DNA of 28,060 nt from WHTX01 sp038255145 (lineage in GTDB: Bacteria > Actinomycetota > Acidimicrobiia > Acidimicrobiales > CAIXPF01), in NCBI GenBank assembly GCA_038255145.1, contig JBBSLP010000076.1, forward strand, positions 1-28,060, read 5' to 3'. The translations under genes and the position numbers were made by a program. The notes beneath the pieces are model-generated. The model made no database searches. It was not told the origin of the DNA and saw only the letters and a list, made by a program, of their open reading frames with translations. Position 1 is the stretch's first letter; the number at the start of each line of letters is the position of its first letter. Positions 19,675-27,854 of the stretch are shown here, one piece after another.

Positions 19675-21945
19675 TCAGTCCCGGGCCTCCTGGATGGCCT
19701 GCCACACCCGCTCGGGCGTGCACGGCATGTCCACGTGGCGCACGCCGAGGTGGGCCAGGGCGTCGACCACGGCGTTCTGCACGGCCGGGGTGGCGCCGAT
19801 GGTGCCCGACTCGCCGATGCCCTTGGCCCCCAGGGGGTTGATGGGGGTGGGCGTCTCCATGGCCACGCGCTCGAAGCTGGGCACGTCCGCCGCGGAGATG
19901 ACGTAGTAGTCGAGGAAGTTCGCCGTCAGCGGGTTGCCGTCGGCGTCGTAGCGGAACTCCTCCTGCAGGGCCTGAGCCGCGCCCTGGGCCAGCCCGCCGT
20001 GCACCTGGCCCTCGACCAGCAGGGGGTTGAGGATCACCCCGGCGTCGTCGACGGCGATGTGGCGAACGATGCGCACCTTGCCCGTCTCGAGGTCGACCTC
20101 GACGACGCACACGTGGGCGCCGAAGGGGAACGTGGCCTGGGTGGCCTTGAACTCGGACAGGGCACCGAGGGGCTCGTCGTCGACGCCCTCGGCCAGGATC
20201 TCCCAGCTCACCGAGCGGCTGGGCACGCCGGCGACGTGGAAGCGGCCCTCGTCGAACACGATGTCGTCGAAGCTGGCCTCGAGCAGGTCCGCAGCCCGGG
20301 CCCGGGCGTGCTCCACCAGACGGAGGGAGGCGTCGTTGACCGCCGCGCCGGCGATCTGCAGCGACCGTGAGCCACTGGTGTTGCCGCCCTCGGGCACCAC
20401 GTCGGTGTCGCCGTGGAAGACCTCGATGCGGTCCATGGGCACCCCGGTGCGCTCGGACACGAGCATGGCCCACGACGTGTAGTGGCCCTGCCCGAACGGT
20501 GACGACCCCGTCCGCACCCACAGGGTGCCGTCGGGGCGCAGGTCGACCGAGCCGTACTCGCCGCCGCCGCCGTAGGCGGTGATCTCGACGTAGACGCACA
20601 GGCCGATGCCCACGGCCACCTTGTCGCCCGCGGCGCGCCGACGCTGCTGGTCGGCCCGCAGTTCGGCGTAGCCGGCGGACTCGAGGGCCAGGTCGAGGGC
20701 CTTGTGGTAGTCGCCGGAGTCGTAGGGCGTGCCCACCACGGTGCGGATGGGCTCGTCGAAGGGGGGCAGGAGGTTGCGGCGGCGCACGTAGGCCGGGTCC
20801 AGCCCCACCTCGGCGGCGAACATGTCGATGGCCCGCTCGATTGCGGCGGTGGCCTCGGGCCGCCCCGCGCCCCGGTAGGACACGACGGGGGTGGTGTTGG
20901 TGGCCACCGACTTGGAGGTGAACGACGCCTGGGGGATGTCGTAGACGCCCGTCAGCATGGTCCGGGTCATGGCGGGCAGGACCGCCCCCATGGACGGGTA
21001 GGCGCCGCTGTCCTGGATGACGTCGAGGTGGTAGTGGGTGACCTCGCCGTCGCGGGAGCCGCCGATGGTCACGTGCTGCACCTGGGCCCGACCGTGGCCC
21101 AGGCCCACCATGTTCGCGGATCGGGTCTCGGTCCAGCGCACGGGCCGGCCGACCAGCGCCGACAGCGCCCCCAGCACCATCTCCTCGGCGTAGGTGCCCT
21201 GCTTGGCACCGAAGCTGCCACCGACGTCGGCGGTGACGACGCGGACCTGGTCGGCCTCGAGGCCGTAGGCCTTGGCCAGGGCGTCGCGCACCGGGTGCGA
21301 TCCCTGGCACGAGGCCCACTGCACCAGGCGGCTGCCCGGGCCGTCGACCCAGTTGCACAGGGCGGTGCGCCCCTCGATGGGGGCCGCAGCCAGGCGCTGG
21401 TTGACCAGTCGGGTGGAGACGACCACCTCGCAGCCGGAGAAGTCGGCGGGGTCGCCCTTGGTGCGCAGGGCCAGCACCAGGTTCGTCTCGGAACCGGGGT
21501 AGGCCAGCACGCCGTCATCGGCGGCCGAGGCCTCGGGGTCGACCACGGGGGGAAGGGTCTCGTAGTCCACGATGACCAGGTCAGCGGCGTCCTCACCCTG
21601 GTAGGGGTGCTCGGTGACGATGGCGACCACGGGCTCGCCCACGAAGCGGACCTCGTCACGGGCCAGGTAGGGGCGGCGCATGGCCTTGTTGAAGGCGGGG
21701 TTGGGTGCGGGCTGCCACTCCAGCCCGAAGGGGAGCAGGTCATCGGCCAGGAACACCCCCAGCACGCCCGGGGCGGCCAGGGCCTCGCTGGTGTCGATGG
21801 AGGCGATGCGGGCGTGGGCCACCGTGGCCGTCACGTAGGTGACGTGGACGACGCCATCGGGGTGCAGGTTGTCTACATAACCACCACCGCCGGTGAGCAG
21901 GGCGGAGTCTTCGCGCCGCAGGACGCGGGTGCCGAGGATGCTCAT
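19675..21945 (-). CDS. Molybdopterin-binding large subunit, xanthine dehydrogenase/CoxL-like, 756 aa
   Basis: Members hydroxylate a C-H bond or oxidise CO at a Mo-molybdopterin-cytosine centre. The protein has the family N-terminal (LGTRVLRREDSALLTG), the GGSFGAK pterin segment (242-248), SYRGAGRPEA at 356-365 and the catalytic Glu in GIGESG (E712). The SYRGAGR site matches form II (CoxL-like) enzymes, whose natural substrate is usually not CO, rather than the AYxCSFR motif of true CO dehydrogenase. The FAD and 2Fe-2S subunits that normally accompany it are not next to it. The start ATG 21945 has a TAGGGT box 8 nt upstream. It is transcribed divergently from the liv operon. Confidence 0.9.
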   Translation of the reverse strand: MSILGTRVLRREDSALLTGGGGYVDNLHPDGVVHVTYVTATVAHARIASIDTSEALAAPGVLGVFLADDLLPFGLEWQPAPNPAFNKAMRRPYLARDEVRFVGEPVVAIVTEHPYQGEDAADLVIVDYETLPPVVDPEASAADDGVLAYPGSETNLVLALRTKGDPADFSGCEVVVSTRLVNQRLAAAPIEGRTALCNWVDGPGSRLVQWASCQGSHPVRDALAKAYGLEADQVRVVTADVGGSFGAKQGTYAEEMVLGALSALVGRPVRWTETRSANMVGLGHGRAQVQHVTIGGSRDGEVTHYHLDVIQDSGAYPSMGAVLPAMTRTMLTGVYDIPQASFTSKSVATNTTPVVSYRGAGRPEATAAIERAIDMFAAEVGLDPAYVRRRNLLPPFDEPIRTVVGTPYDSGDYHKALDLALESAGYAELRADQQRRRAAGDKVAVGIGLCVYVEITAYGGGGEYGSVDLRPDGTLWVRTGSSPFGQGHYTSWAMLVSERTGVPMDRIEVFHGDTDVVPEGGNTSGSRSLQIAGAAVNDASLRLVEHARARAADLLEASFDDIVFDEGRFHVAGVPSRSVSWEILAEGVDDEPLGALSEFKATQATFPFGAHVCVVEVDLETGKVRIVRHIAVDDAGVILNPLLVEGQVHGGLAQGAAQALQEEFRYDADGNPLTANFLDYYVISAADVPSFERVAMETPTPINPLGAKGIGESGTIGATPAVQNAVVDALAHLGVRHVDMPCTPERVWQAIQEARD

Positions 21946-21953
21946 GGCGGCGC

Positions 21954-21959
21954 ACCCTA
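21954..21959 (-). promoter_or_regulatory. -10 box for the Mo-dehydrogenase gene, leaderless layout
   Basis: Read on the minus strand this is TAGGGT, 8 nt before the ATG. It overlaps a short palindrome CTACC-GGGG-GGTAG (21957-21970), which could be a regulator site. Confidence 0.45.
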
Positions 21960-22017
21960 CCGGGGGGTAGCGAGGTGCTGCGGGGCCGGCGGGTGACCTC
22001 CGTCGGGGGCAGATCTT

Positions 22018-22067
22018 GTTGACAGTCTGCCACCACGTTGACAGCGTGTCGCTACGCCGCATACCGT
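22018..22067 (+). promoter_or_regulatory. Promoter of the liv operon with tandem TTGACAG boxes
   Basis: A full -35 TTGACA (22038-22043) is separated by 18 bp from TACCGT (22062-22067). GTTGACAG occurs twice, at 22018-22025 and 22037-22044, 19 bp apart; the upstream copy could be a second -35 or part of a regulator site. The transcript should begin near 22074. Confidence 0.6.
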
Positions 22068-22077
22068 GTGCCTCGTT

Positions 22078-22112
22078 GCTGTGGCGGCCGTCACACCGAG
22101 ACGGCCCACAGC
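22078..22112 (+). promoter_or_regulatory. Long hairpin at the 5' end of the liv leader
   Basis: GCTGTGG (22078-22084) and GCCGTC (22087-22092) pair with GACGGC and CCACAGC (22100-22112): 13 base pairs with a 2-nt bulge and a 7-nt loop. It starts about 4 nt after the expected transcript start, in a leader of about 97 nt. A second, weaker fold (GAACC/GGTTC arms) follows at about 22113-22143. The leader could be a riboswitch-like, protein-binding or stabilising element. Confidence 0.4.
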
Positions 22113-22171
22113 GAACCCGGAGCGGCACGCGTCGCCCGGTTCCAGGGAGAGGCGAGGGGGTTCTGGGGAGC

Positions 22172-22936
22172 GTGGCACTGCTCGAAGTACATGACATCTC
22201 CGTGCGCTTCGGCGGGATCGTAGCCCTCAACCAGCTGACCTTCGACATTGCCGAAGGACAGATCTGCGGGTTGATCGGGCCGAACGGCGCCGGCAAGACG
22301 ACCATGTTCAACGTGGTCAGCCGGATCTACGACCCAACCGAGGGCACGATCACCTACGACGGCAAGGACCTTCTCGCCTTGTCGCCGCACAAGATCGCCT
22401 CAGTCGGCGTCTTCCGCACCTTCCAGAACCTGGCCCTGTGGCCGGGTCTGACCGTGCTCGAGAACGTGATGGTGGGGGACCACTGCCGCACCAAGGCCAA
22501 CTTCGTGTCGGCCATGCTGCGAATCGGGACGGGCAAGGAGGAGAAGGACCTCCGCTGGCGGGCATGGGAGGCGCTCGAGGAGCTCGATCTGCAGGAGCAC
22601 GCGTTCAAGCCGGCCACCGGCCTGCCCTTCGGCACGCTCAAGCGCATCGAGCTGGCCCGGGCACTGGTGGGCGGACCTCGCCTGCTCATGTTGGACGAGC
22701 CCGCGTCGGGTCTCACCCACTCCGAGGTGGACGAGCTCGCCGACACCATCCGCCGGCTGCGGGACCGCTACAAGCTGTCGGTCCTGCTCGTCGAGCACCA
22801 CATGCAGATGGTGATGGGCATCTCCGAGCACATCGTGGTCCTGAACTTCGGCCAGAAGATCGCCGAGGGCAACCCGGAACAGGTCAAGAACAACCCCGAC
22901 GTGATCGAGGCCTACCTCGGAGCCGAAGCGGCATGA
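22172..22936 (+). CDS. livG: LivG-type ATPase of branched-chain amino-acid-family ABC importer, 254 aa
   Basis: One of two ATPases energising the importer. The Walker A motif is GPNGAGKTT (36-44), the Q-loop is in TFQNLALWPG, Walker B is LLMLDEP (D175, E176), and the H-loop is LVEHHMQMV. The signature motif reads LPFGTLKRIELARAL rather than LSxGQ, a known variation in LivG/UrtD-like proteins. The C-terminal AYLGAEA tail is typical. The GTG start is the best choice, although the nearest purine-rich stretches are either too close or rather far. Its stop overlaps the livF start (ATGA). Substrate specificity cannot be read from this subunit. Confidence 0.93.
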   Translation: MALLEVHDISVRFGGIVALNQLTFDIAEGQICGLIGPNGAGKTTMFNVVSRIYDPTEGTITYDGKDLLALSPHKIASVGVFRTFQNLALWPGLTVLENVMVGDHCRTKANFVSAMLRIGTGKEEKDLRWRAWEALEELDLQEHAFKPATGLPFGTLKRIELARALVGGPRLLMLDEPASGLTHSEVDELADTIRRLRDRYKLSVLLVEHHMQMVMGISEHIVVLNFGQKIAEGNPEQVKNNPDVIEAYLGAEAA

Positions 22937-23646
22937 CCGAGCTGCTGGAGGTCACCAACCTCGACGCCCGCTACGGCGCCATCCAGGTGCTGCGGGGGAT
23001 CAACTTCAACGTCAACGAGGGCGAGGTCGTCGTCATCCTCGGTGCCAACGGCGCCGGCAAGACCACGACGCTCCGGGCCCTCTGCGGCATGGTGTCCACC
23101 GGGGGCTCCGTCAAGCTCCGGGGCCAGGAGATCCGTGGCCGCGACACGGCGGACATCGTCCGCCTCGGCGTGGCCCACGTCCCCCAGGGCCGGGGCACGT
23201 TCCCCGAGCTCAGCGTCATGGACAACCTCAACCTCGGCGCCTACGTCCGCAAGGACCGCAAGGTCGTGGACGAGGACCTCGAGCGCTGGTTCGAGGCGTT
23301 CCCCCGGCTCAAGGAACGCCGGACCCAGGTGGCGGGGTCGCTGTCCGGTGGCGAGCAGCAGATGCTCGCCGTGGCCCGGGCCATGATGGGCCGTCCGACC
23401 CTGCTGTTCCTCGACGAGCCGTCCCTCGGTCTCGCCCCGCTCATCATCGAAGACCTTTTCCGACGGTTCAGCGAGATCAACAAGGAGACGGGCACGACGA
23501 TGCTGATCGTCGAGCAGAACGCCAACCTGGCGCTCAACATCGCATCCCGGGGCTACGTCATCGAGTCCGGGCGGATCGAGTTGAGCGGCTCGGCAGAAGA
23601 GTTGCGCACGAACGACGCCGTGCGCGAGGCGTACCTCGGGGCCTAG
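22933..23646 (+). CDS. livF: LivF-type ATPase of the same importer, 237 aa
   Basis: The second ATPase. Walker A GANGAGKTT is at 37-45, the signature LSGGEQQ at 137-143, Walker B LLFLDEP (D161, E162) and the H-loop in LIVEQNA. Lengths and motif spacing are those of LivF. The ATG overlaps the livG stop by 4 nt, so the two are made in equal amounts. The livH start follows after 10 nt, preceded by AGGGAG. Confidence 0.95.
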   Translation: MTELLEVTNLDARYGAIQVLRGINFNVNEGEVVVILGANGAGKTTTLRALCGMVSTGGSVKLRGQEIRGRDTADIVRLGVAHVPQGRGTFPELSVMDNLNLGAYVRKDRKVVDEDLERWFEAFPRLKERRTQVAGSLSGGEQQMLAVARAMMGRPTLLFLDEPSLGLAPLIIEDLFRRFSEINKETGTTMLIVEQNANLALNIASRGYVIESGRIELSGSAEELRTNDAVREAYLGA

Positions 23647-23656
23647 GGAGAAACAC

Positions 23657-24568
23657 GTGCAGCTTTTCTTGCAGAGGGTCTTCGACGGCCTCAACAACGG
23701 GGCCGCCTACGCGGTGGTGGCGATCGCCCTGGTCTTGATCTTCAAGGCCACCACCCTGATCAACTTCGCCCAGGCCAACATGGCCATGTTCGGCACCTAC
23801 CTGACCTGGATGTTGGCCACGCAGCAGGGCTTCCCCATCTGGGGGGCCATCTTTGCCGCGATGTTGCTCACCGCCGCCGGTGGTGCGGTGATCGAACGGG
23901 TCCTCATCAGGCCCTTCGATCCCACCAACCACCTCCCCGTGGTGCTCATCACCCTGGGACTCTCGTTGATACTCGAGGCCATAGCCGGTTGGAAGTGGGG
24001 GCTGGAGTTCCACCGGTTCCCGAGTCCGTTCCCGGCCAAGCCCACGGACTTCATCAGCATCGGAGGTGCCCGGCTCCGCTATGAGACGGTCGGCACCCTG
24101 GTGACGATGTTCGTCATGCTCGGGGTCCTGTACCTCATCCTGAACCGGACGAAGGTCGGCCTGGCCTTCCGGGCCGTGTCGTCGAACACCGAGTCCTCCC
24201 GCCTGGTGGGCGTGAAGGTCGGCCCGACGCTGATGTTCGGCTGGGCGCTCGCCGCGGCCTTCGGCACCCTGGGTGGCACGCTCGTGGCCCGCCAGACGAA
24301 CCTCGAGCCGGCGTTCATGGCCAAGTTGGTCATCTTCGCCTTCGCAGCGGCCACGCTCGGTGGCCTCGACTCGATCGGTGGCGCCGTCATCGGTGCCTTC
24401 ATCGTGGCGATGATCCAGAGCCTGCTGGTGGGTTATGCACAGCAGATCCCCGGGCTCCAGTGGATGAAGTCCAACTACGCCCTGGTGATCGCCTTCGTGG
24501 TGATCCTCGTGGTGCTGTTGTTCAAGCCTGCAGGCCTCTACGGGACGAAAAGGATCGAACGGGTATGA
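23657..24568 (+). CDS. livH: LivH-type permease, 303 aa
   Basis: One of two inner-membrane channel subunits. The GTG start has AGGGAG 6 nt upstream. Around eight hydrophobic spans are seen, opening with FLQRVFDGLNNGAAYAVVAI and NFAQANMAMFG, a motif typical of LivH. The cytoplasmic coupling segment is in FRAVSSNTESSRLVGVKV, where the ATPase docks. The end FKPAGLYGTKRIERV matches the family. Its stop overlaps the livM ATG (ATGA). Confidence 0.94.
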   Translation: MQLFLQRVFDGLNNGAAYAVVAIALVLIFKATTLINFAQANMAMFGTYLTWMLATQQGFPIWGAIFAAMLLTAAGGAVIERVLIRPFDPTNHLPVVLITLGLSLILEAIAGWKWGLEFHRFPSPFPAKPTDFISIGGARLRYETVGTLVTMFVMLGVLYLILNRTKVGLAFRAVSSNTESSRLVGVKVGPTLMFGWALAAAFGTLGGTLVARQTNLEPAFMAKLVIFAFAAATLGGLDSIGGAVIGAFIVAMIQSLLVGYAQQIPGLQWMKSNYALVIAFVVILVVLLFKPAGLYGTKRIERV

Positions 24569-25749
24569 CCGCAACCGTCCAAGGATCCGGCCGGGGCAGG
24601 GCCCTCATCACCGCTCGGGAGGGGTCGGCCCAGCACCGCACCTTCCAGTTCGTGGGCTGGGGCATCTTCGCCCTGTTCGCCGTCATCGTCCCCTACACCC
24701 TGCCCAACTTCCGGGTGTCCCAGTTCGGTCAGGCCATCGCCTTCGGCGTGATCATCCTGGGGATCAACCTGATCATCGGCTACTCGGGGCTGCTGTCCCT
24801 GGGCCACATCGCCTTCGCCGGCGCCGGGGCCTACACCACGATGATCCTCGTCAACGACAACCGGTGGGACTACTGGATGACGTGGCCGGTGGTCATCGTC
24901 ATCTGCTTCGCCTTCGGCGTGCTCATCGGTCTGCCGGCGTTGCGCATCCAAGGCCTCTACCTGGCCCTGATCACCATCGCCTTGGCCTACACCTTCCCGA
25001 TCCTGCTCAAGATCGACGAGTGGGGCATCTCGACCACGACGGGCGGCGACAACGGCCGCACCATCGGTGAGGTGCTCCGCCCGCCGTCCTGGGCCCGGTC
25101 CTTGTTCCTGCTCAACAGCAAGAACCCGCAGCAGCAGCAGGCGATCTACCAGTTCATCTGCTTCTTCGGTGTGGCGTTCGTGACCTTCGTGCTGGTGCGC
25201 AACCTGATCAAGAGCCGGCCGGGTCGCGGCATCATCGCCATCCGTGACAACCAGATCGGTGCCGCCGTCAGCGGCGTGGCGATCGCCCGGTACAAGGTGA
25301 TCGCGTTCGGCATCAGTGCGGCCATCGCCGGCATCGGCGGCAGCCTCCTGGCCATCAACCTGGCGTCGGTGGGGCCGAGCTCCTTCGACTTCCGCTACGC
25401 CATCCTCACGCTGATGGGCCTCGTGCTCGGCGGTGTGGCCACGCTCCACGGCAACTGGATCGGCGGGATCCTGCTGGTGTTCCTGCAGGACCTGGCCAGC
25501 CGGGTGGAGTTCACGGCCATCCCGTTCTTCAAGATCGAGCGGGGCAGCCCGCTCACCCAGGCCGTGTTCGGCCTGATCCTGGTGCTGGTGGCGTTCTTCG
25601 CCCCCGGCGGCCTGATGTCACTGGCCAAGAAGGTCAAGGTCAAGATCATCCGTGTCATCCCCAACCCGCCCACCGCCCCCGGCGGTGCGTCGGTGCTGGC
25701 TGACGGGACGCCCGTGGCCGAGGGCGAGCTCACCGGGGCGGCGCGCTGA
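24565..25749 (+). CDS. livM: LivM-type permease, 394 aa
   Basis: The second permease. Its first 30 residues are polar and Arg-containing, then about ten hydrophobic spans follow, including INLIIGYSGLLSLGHIAFAG and the GLYLALITIALAYTFP block typical of LivM. The ATPase-docking segment is IRDNQIGAAVSGVAIARYK. A long polar C-terminal tail (TAPGGASVLADGTPVAEGEL) is extra compared with Escherichia coli LivM. The gene ends 233 bp before the binding-protein gene, with a very stable hairpin between them. Confidence 0.94.
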   Translation: MTATVQGSGRGRALITAREGSAQHRTFQFVGWGIFALFAVIVPYTLPNFRVSQFGQAIAFGVIILGINLIIGYSGLLSLGHIAFAGAGAYTTMILVNDNRWDYWMTWPVVIVICFAFGVLIGLPALRIQGLYLALITIALAYTFPILLKIDEWGISTTTGGDNGRTIGEVLRPPSWARSLFLLNSKNPQQQQAIYQFICFFGVAFVTFVLVRNLIKSRPGRGIIAIRDNQIGAAVSGVAIARYKVIAFGISAAIAGIGGSLLAINLASVGPSSFDFRYAILTLMGLVLGGVATLHGNWIGGILLVFLQDLASRVEFTAIPFFKIERGSPLTQAVFGLILVLVAFFAPGGLMSLAKKVKVKIIRVIPNPPTAPGGASVLADGTPVAEGELTGAAR

Positions 25750-25790
25750 GCGCTCACCCTCCGGCTCAGCCGGTTCTGTAGTGGTCGACG

Positions 25791-25821
25791 AGGGGGTCGG
25801 GGCCTTGGGCCCCGGCCCCCT
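25791..25821 (+). terminator. 14-bp stem hairpin between livM and the binding-protein gene
   Basis: The arms 25791-25804 and 25808-25821 pair over 14 positions, one of them G-T, around a TTG loop. Only a short T-rich bit follows. It is the strongest hairpin in the region and could end most livG-M transcripts or protect their 3' ends. An inverted repeat GCTGAGC/GCTCAGC (25745-25770) precedes it. Confidence 0.6.
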
Positions 25822-25908
25822 TCGTCGCGCGCCGGCCACCTGCCAGGCCCTGTGCGGCCGCATCCGCGCGTGCTGGCGCAGAGAAATGTGACTTTGCCAT
25901 AGGGCGCG

Positions 25909-25937
25909 GTGACATCGGGCACAACTTGGCGTACCGT
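25909..25937 (+). promoter_or_regulatory. Promoter of the binding-protein gene
   Basis: GTGACA (25909-25914), close to TTGACA, is 17 bp from TACCGT (25932-25937), the same -10 as the liv operon. It lies downstream of the hairpin, so the binding protein can be made in excess over the transporter. The 10 bases GTGACATCGG recur upstream of the second binding-protein gene. Confidence 0.55.
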
Positions 25938-25982
25938 CCACATGTGCCGGATGGCACACCGAGCGCATCGAAGGGGATCTGG

Positions 25983-27578
25983 GTGAAGCGGACCAAGATG
26001 AGGGTATGGGGAGCGGGCCTCGTGGGTCTCTCCCTCGTCGCCGCAGCGTGCGGTGGCGGCGGCGACGACGAGGGCGCCGCCACCCAGGCCACTGTGGACG
26101 AGGGCGTCAAGGCGGGGATCCAGCAGCAGCTGTCCGGCCCCGGTTCGGCGACCACGATGGCGGTCGCGGACCATCCCGACACCATGGAGGCCTGGGAGGC
26201 GCTGTGGGCCGACCAGCGTGAGACGATCGTCGAGCGCATCAAGTCCGAGGGCTTCGGCCTGTCGGCGGACGGCAAGACCGTCACCGGGCCCGAGGGCTTC
26301 ACCATCGACCTCTCGGCCTGCCCGTCGGGGTGGACCAACACCGAGGGCCTGAGCCCCACCGAGATCAAGCTGGGCCACACCACGGCCCTGTCCGGCACCC
26401 TGGCCGACTACGGCAACATCTCCCGGGCCATGCAGAGCATGTTCGCCCACTACAACGCCGAAGGCGCCTTCACCGACTCGCAGGGCGCCGCCCGCAAGGT
26501 GAACCTGCTGGCCCGTGACGACGGCTACGACGCGGCCCGAACCATCCCCCTGGTGGACGAGCTCATCGACTCCGAGAAGGTCTTCGCCATGTGGACCCTC
26601 GGCTCGGCGAACACCATGAAGACCTACGACAAGCTCAACCAGCGCTGCATCCCCAACCCGCTGGCCATGACCGGCCACCCGGCGTGGGGCGACCCGGTGA
26701 ACCACCCCTGGACCACGGGAATGCAGCTGGCCTACAACACCGAGGCCGTGCTGTGGGGCAGCTTCATCGAGCAGCGAATCGAAGAGTTCGGCGGCAAGGT
26801 CAAGGTCGCCTCGCTGGTGATGAACAACGACTTCGGCAAGGCCTACGACAGTGGTTTCCGGGCCTTCGTGGCCCAGTCGCCCCTCAAGGACCAGATCGAG
26901 TACAGCAGCGAGACGATCGAGCCCCAGGCGCCCACGCTGAAGGACCCGATGACCACGCTGGCCGCGAAGGACGTGGACGTCTTCATCGCCATGATGGCCG
27001 GTGCCCCCTGCACCCAGGCCATCACCGAGGCGGCCGAGAACGGCATGAAGGAGAGCGTCGAGTACCTGTTCATGCCCTCCGTCTGCAAGGTGAACACGTT
27101 CGTGGGCAAGGACAAGGTCGGCGGCGACGGCTCGGCCAGCGACGGCTGGTGGATCGTGGGTGGTGGCCAGGTCGACTTCGTCGCCGACGCCAACTCCGAC
27201 GATGCCTTCGTGAAGTGGGGGCGGGAGCTCCTCGCCAAGGACGGCATCGACTACCACACCTCCGGCTCGTTCGGATCCGGCTTCCTGTTCGGCTTCCCCA
27301 TGGTGCAGGCCCTCCAGATCGCCGGCGAGCTCGACGGCGGCCTCAACCGGACCAACTTCATGGTGGCCCTGCGCTCGCTCGACATGACCCAACCGATGCT
27401 GCTGCCCGGCATCCAGTTCAACCTGAACGGCAACGCCGACGCCTACTTCATCGAGGGGTCGGACATCGGGAAGTACGACGCCGCCAAGCAGCAGTGGATC
27501 CAGCAGGGCGACATCATCGAGCTGTCGGGAGCGTCCCAGAACTGCTCCTGGAACCAGGCCTCGGGCACCTGTTCCTGA
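25983..27578 (+). CDS. Liv-type substrate-binding lipoprotein with N-terminal extra module, 531 aa
   Basis: The lipoprotein captures the substrate outside and passes it to LivHM. GTG 25983 is preceded by AAGGGGA at 5-6 nt. A lipoprotein signal ends at C23 in LVAAAC, with Ala at position -3. Residues 31-125 form an extra segment rich in helix (VDEGVKAGIQQQL; WEALWADQRETIVERIKSEG) and ending SACPSGWTNTEG. The periplasmic-binding fold (Peripla_BP_6 type) starts at about 126 (EIKLGHTTALSGTLADYG). It has the usual MNNDFGKAYDSGF segment and a WWIVGGG strand. Typical LivJ proteins are about 370-400 aa, so the extra module explains much of the length. Six or more cysteines, including NCSWNQASGTC near the end, could form disulfides. 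The ligand is unknown. Confidence 0.9.
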   Translation: MKRTKMRVWGAGLVGLSLVAAACGGGGDDEGAATQATVDEGVKAGIQQQLSGPGSATTMAVADHPDTMEAWEALWADQRETIVERIKSEGFGLSADGKTVTGPEGFTIDLSACPSGWTNTEGLSPTEIKLGHTTALSGTLADYGNISRAMQSMFAHYNAEGAFTDSQGAARKVNLLARDDGYDAARTIPLVDELIDSEKVFAMWTLGSANTMKTYDKLNQRCIPNPLAMTGHPAWGDPVNHPWTTGMQLAYNTEAVLWGSFIEQRIEEFGGKVKVASLVMNNDFGKAYDSGFRAFVAQSPLKDQIEYSSETIEPQAPTLKDPMTTLAAKDVDVFIAMMAGAPCTQAITEAAENGMKESVEYLFMPSVCKVNTFVGKDKVGGDGSASDGWWIVGGGQVDFVADANSDDAFVKWGRELLAKDGIDYHTSGSFGSGFLFGFPMVQALQIAGELDGGLNRTNFMVALRSLDMTQPMLLPGIQFNLNGNADAYFIEGSDIGKYDAAKQQWIQQGDIIELSGASQNCSWNQASGTCS

Positions 27579-27651
27579 CGTGTCGCTCACCGGTCGCCCA
27601 CCCCCCGCGGCCGGCGAACCGATGACGTGAGACCGATGCACCGGGCGTAGG

Positions 27652-27679
27652 GACCGGCGGCGCGACAGCGCCGCCGGTC
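27652..27679 (+). terminator. Terminator after the binding-protein gene
   Basis: GACCGGCGGCGC and GCGCCGCCGGTC form a perfect 12-bp stem with a GACA loop, 73 bp after the stop. It is the clearest terminator-like structure in the window, without a T-run. Confidence 0.65.
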
Positions 27680-27801
27680 TCGACGCGCTCGGAGCAGGCG
27701 GGCGTGTCCCGGGACGTCGCCGGCAGCGGCGAACGGGGTGGGCGCCCGGGGCGGGCGCGGGCTGTGGCCGGGCGCATACCCTGGGCGGTTACGAGATATG
27801 A

Positions 27802-27829
27802 CCGATGACACATTTCTTCGTGACATCGG
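27802..27829. promoter_or_regulatory. Inverted repeat upstream of the second binding-protein gene
   Basis: CCGATGACA (27802-27810) and TGACATCGG (27821-27829) are reverse complements except at one position, with a 10-bp gap. The right arm is the GTGACATCGG box shared with the promoter of the first binding-protein gene. It may be an operator of the pair. Confidence 0.4.
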
Positions 27830-27854
27830 CCCCGTGGACGCGTGGGTTGTCCAT

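Noticed and set aside
18518..19906. A 462-codon plus-strand frame opposite the thiolase
   Set aside because: The opposite strand encodes a thiolase with all catalytic residues; the plus-strand translation is Gly/His/Val-rich shadow sequence.
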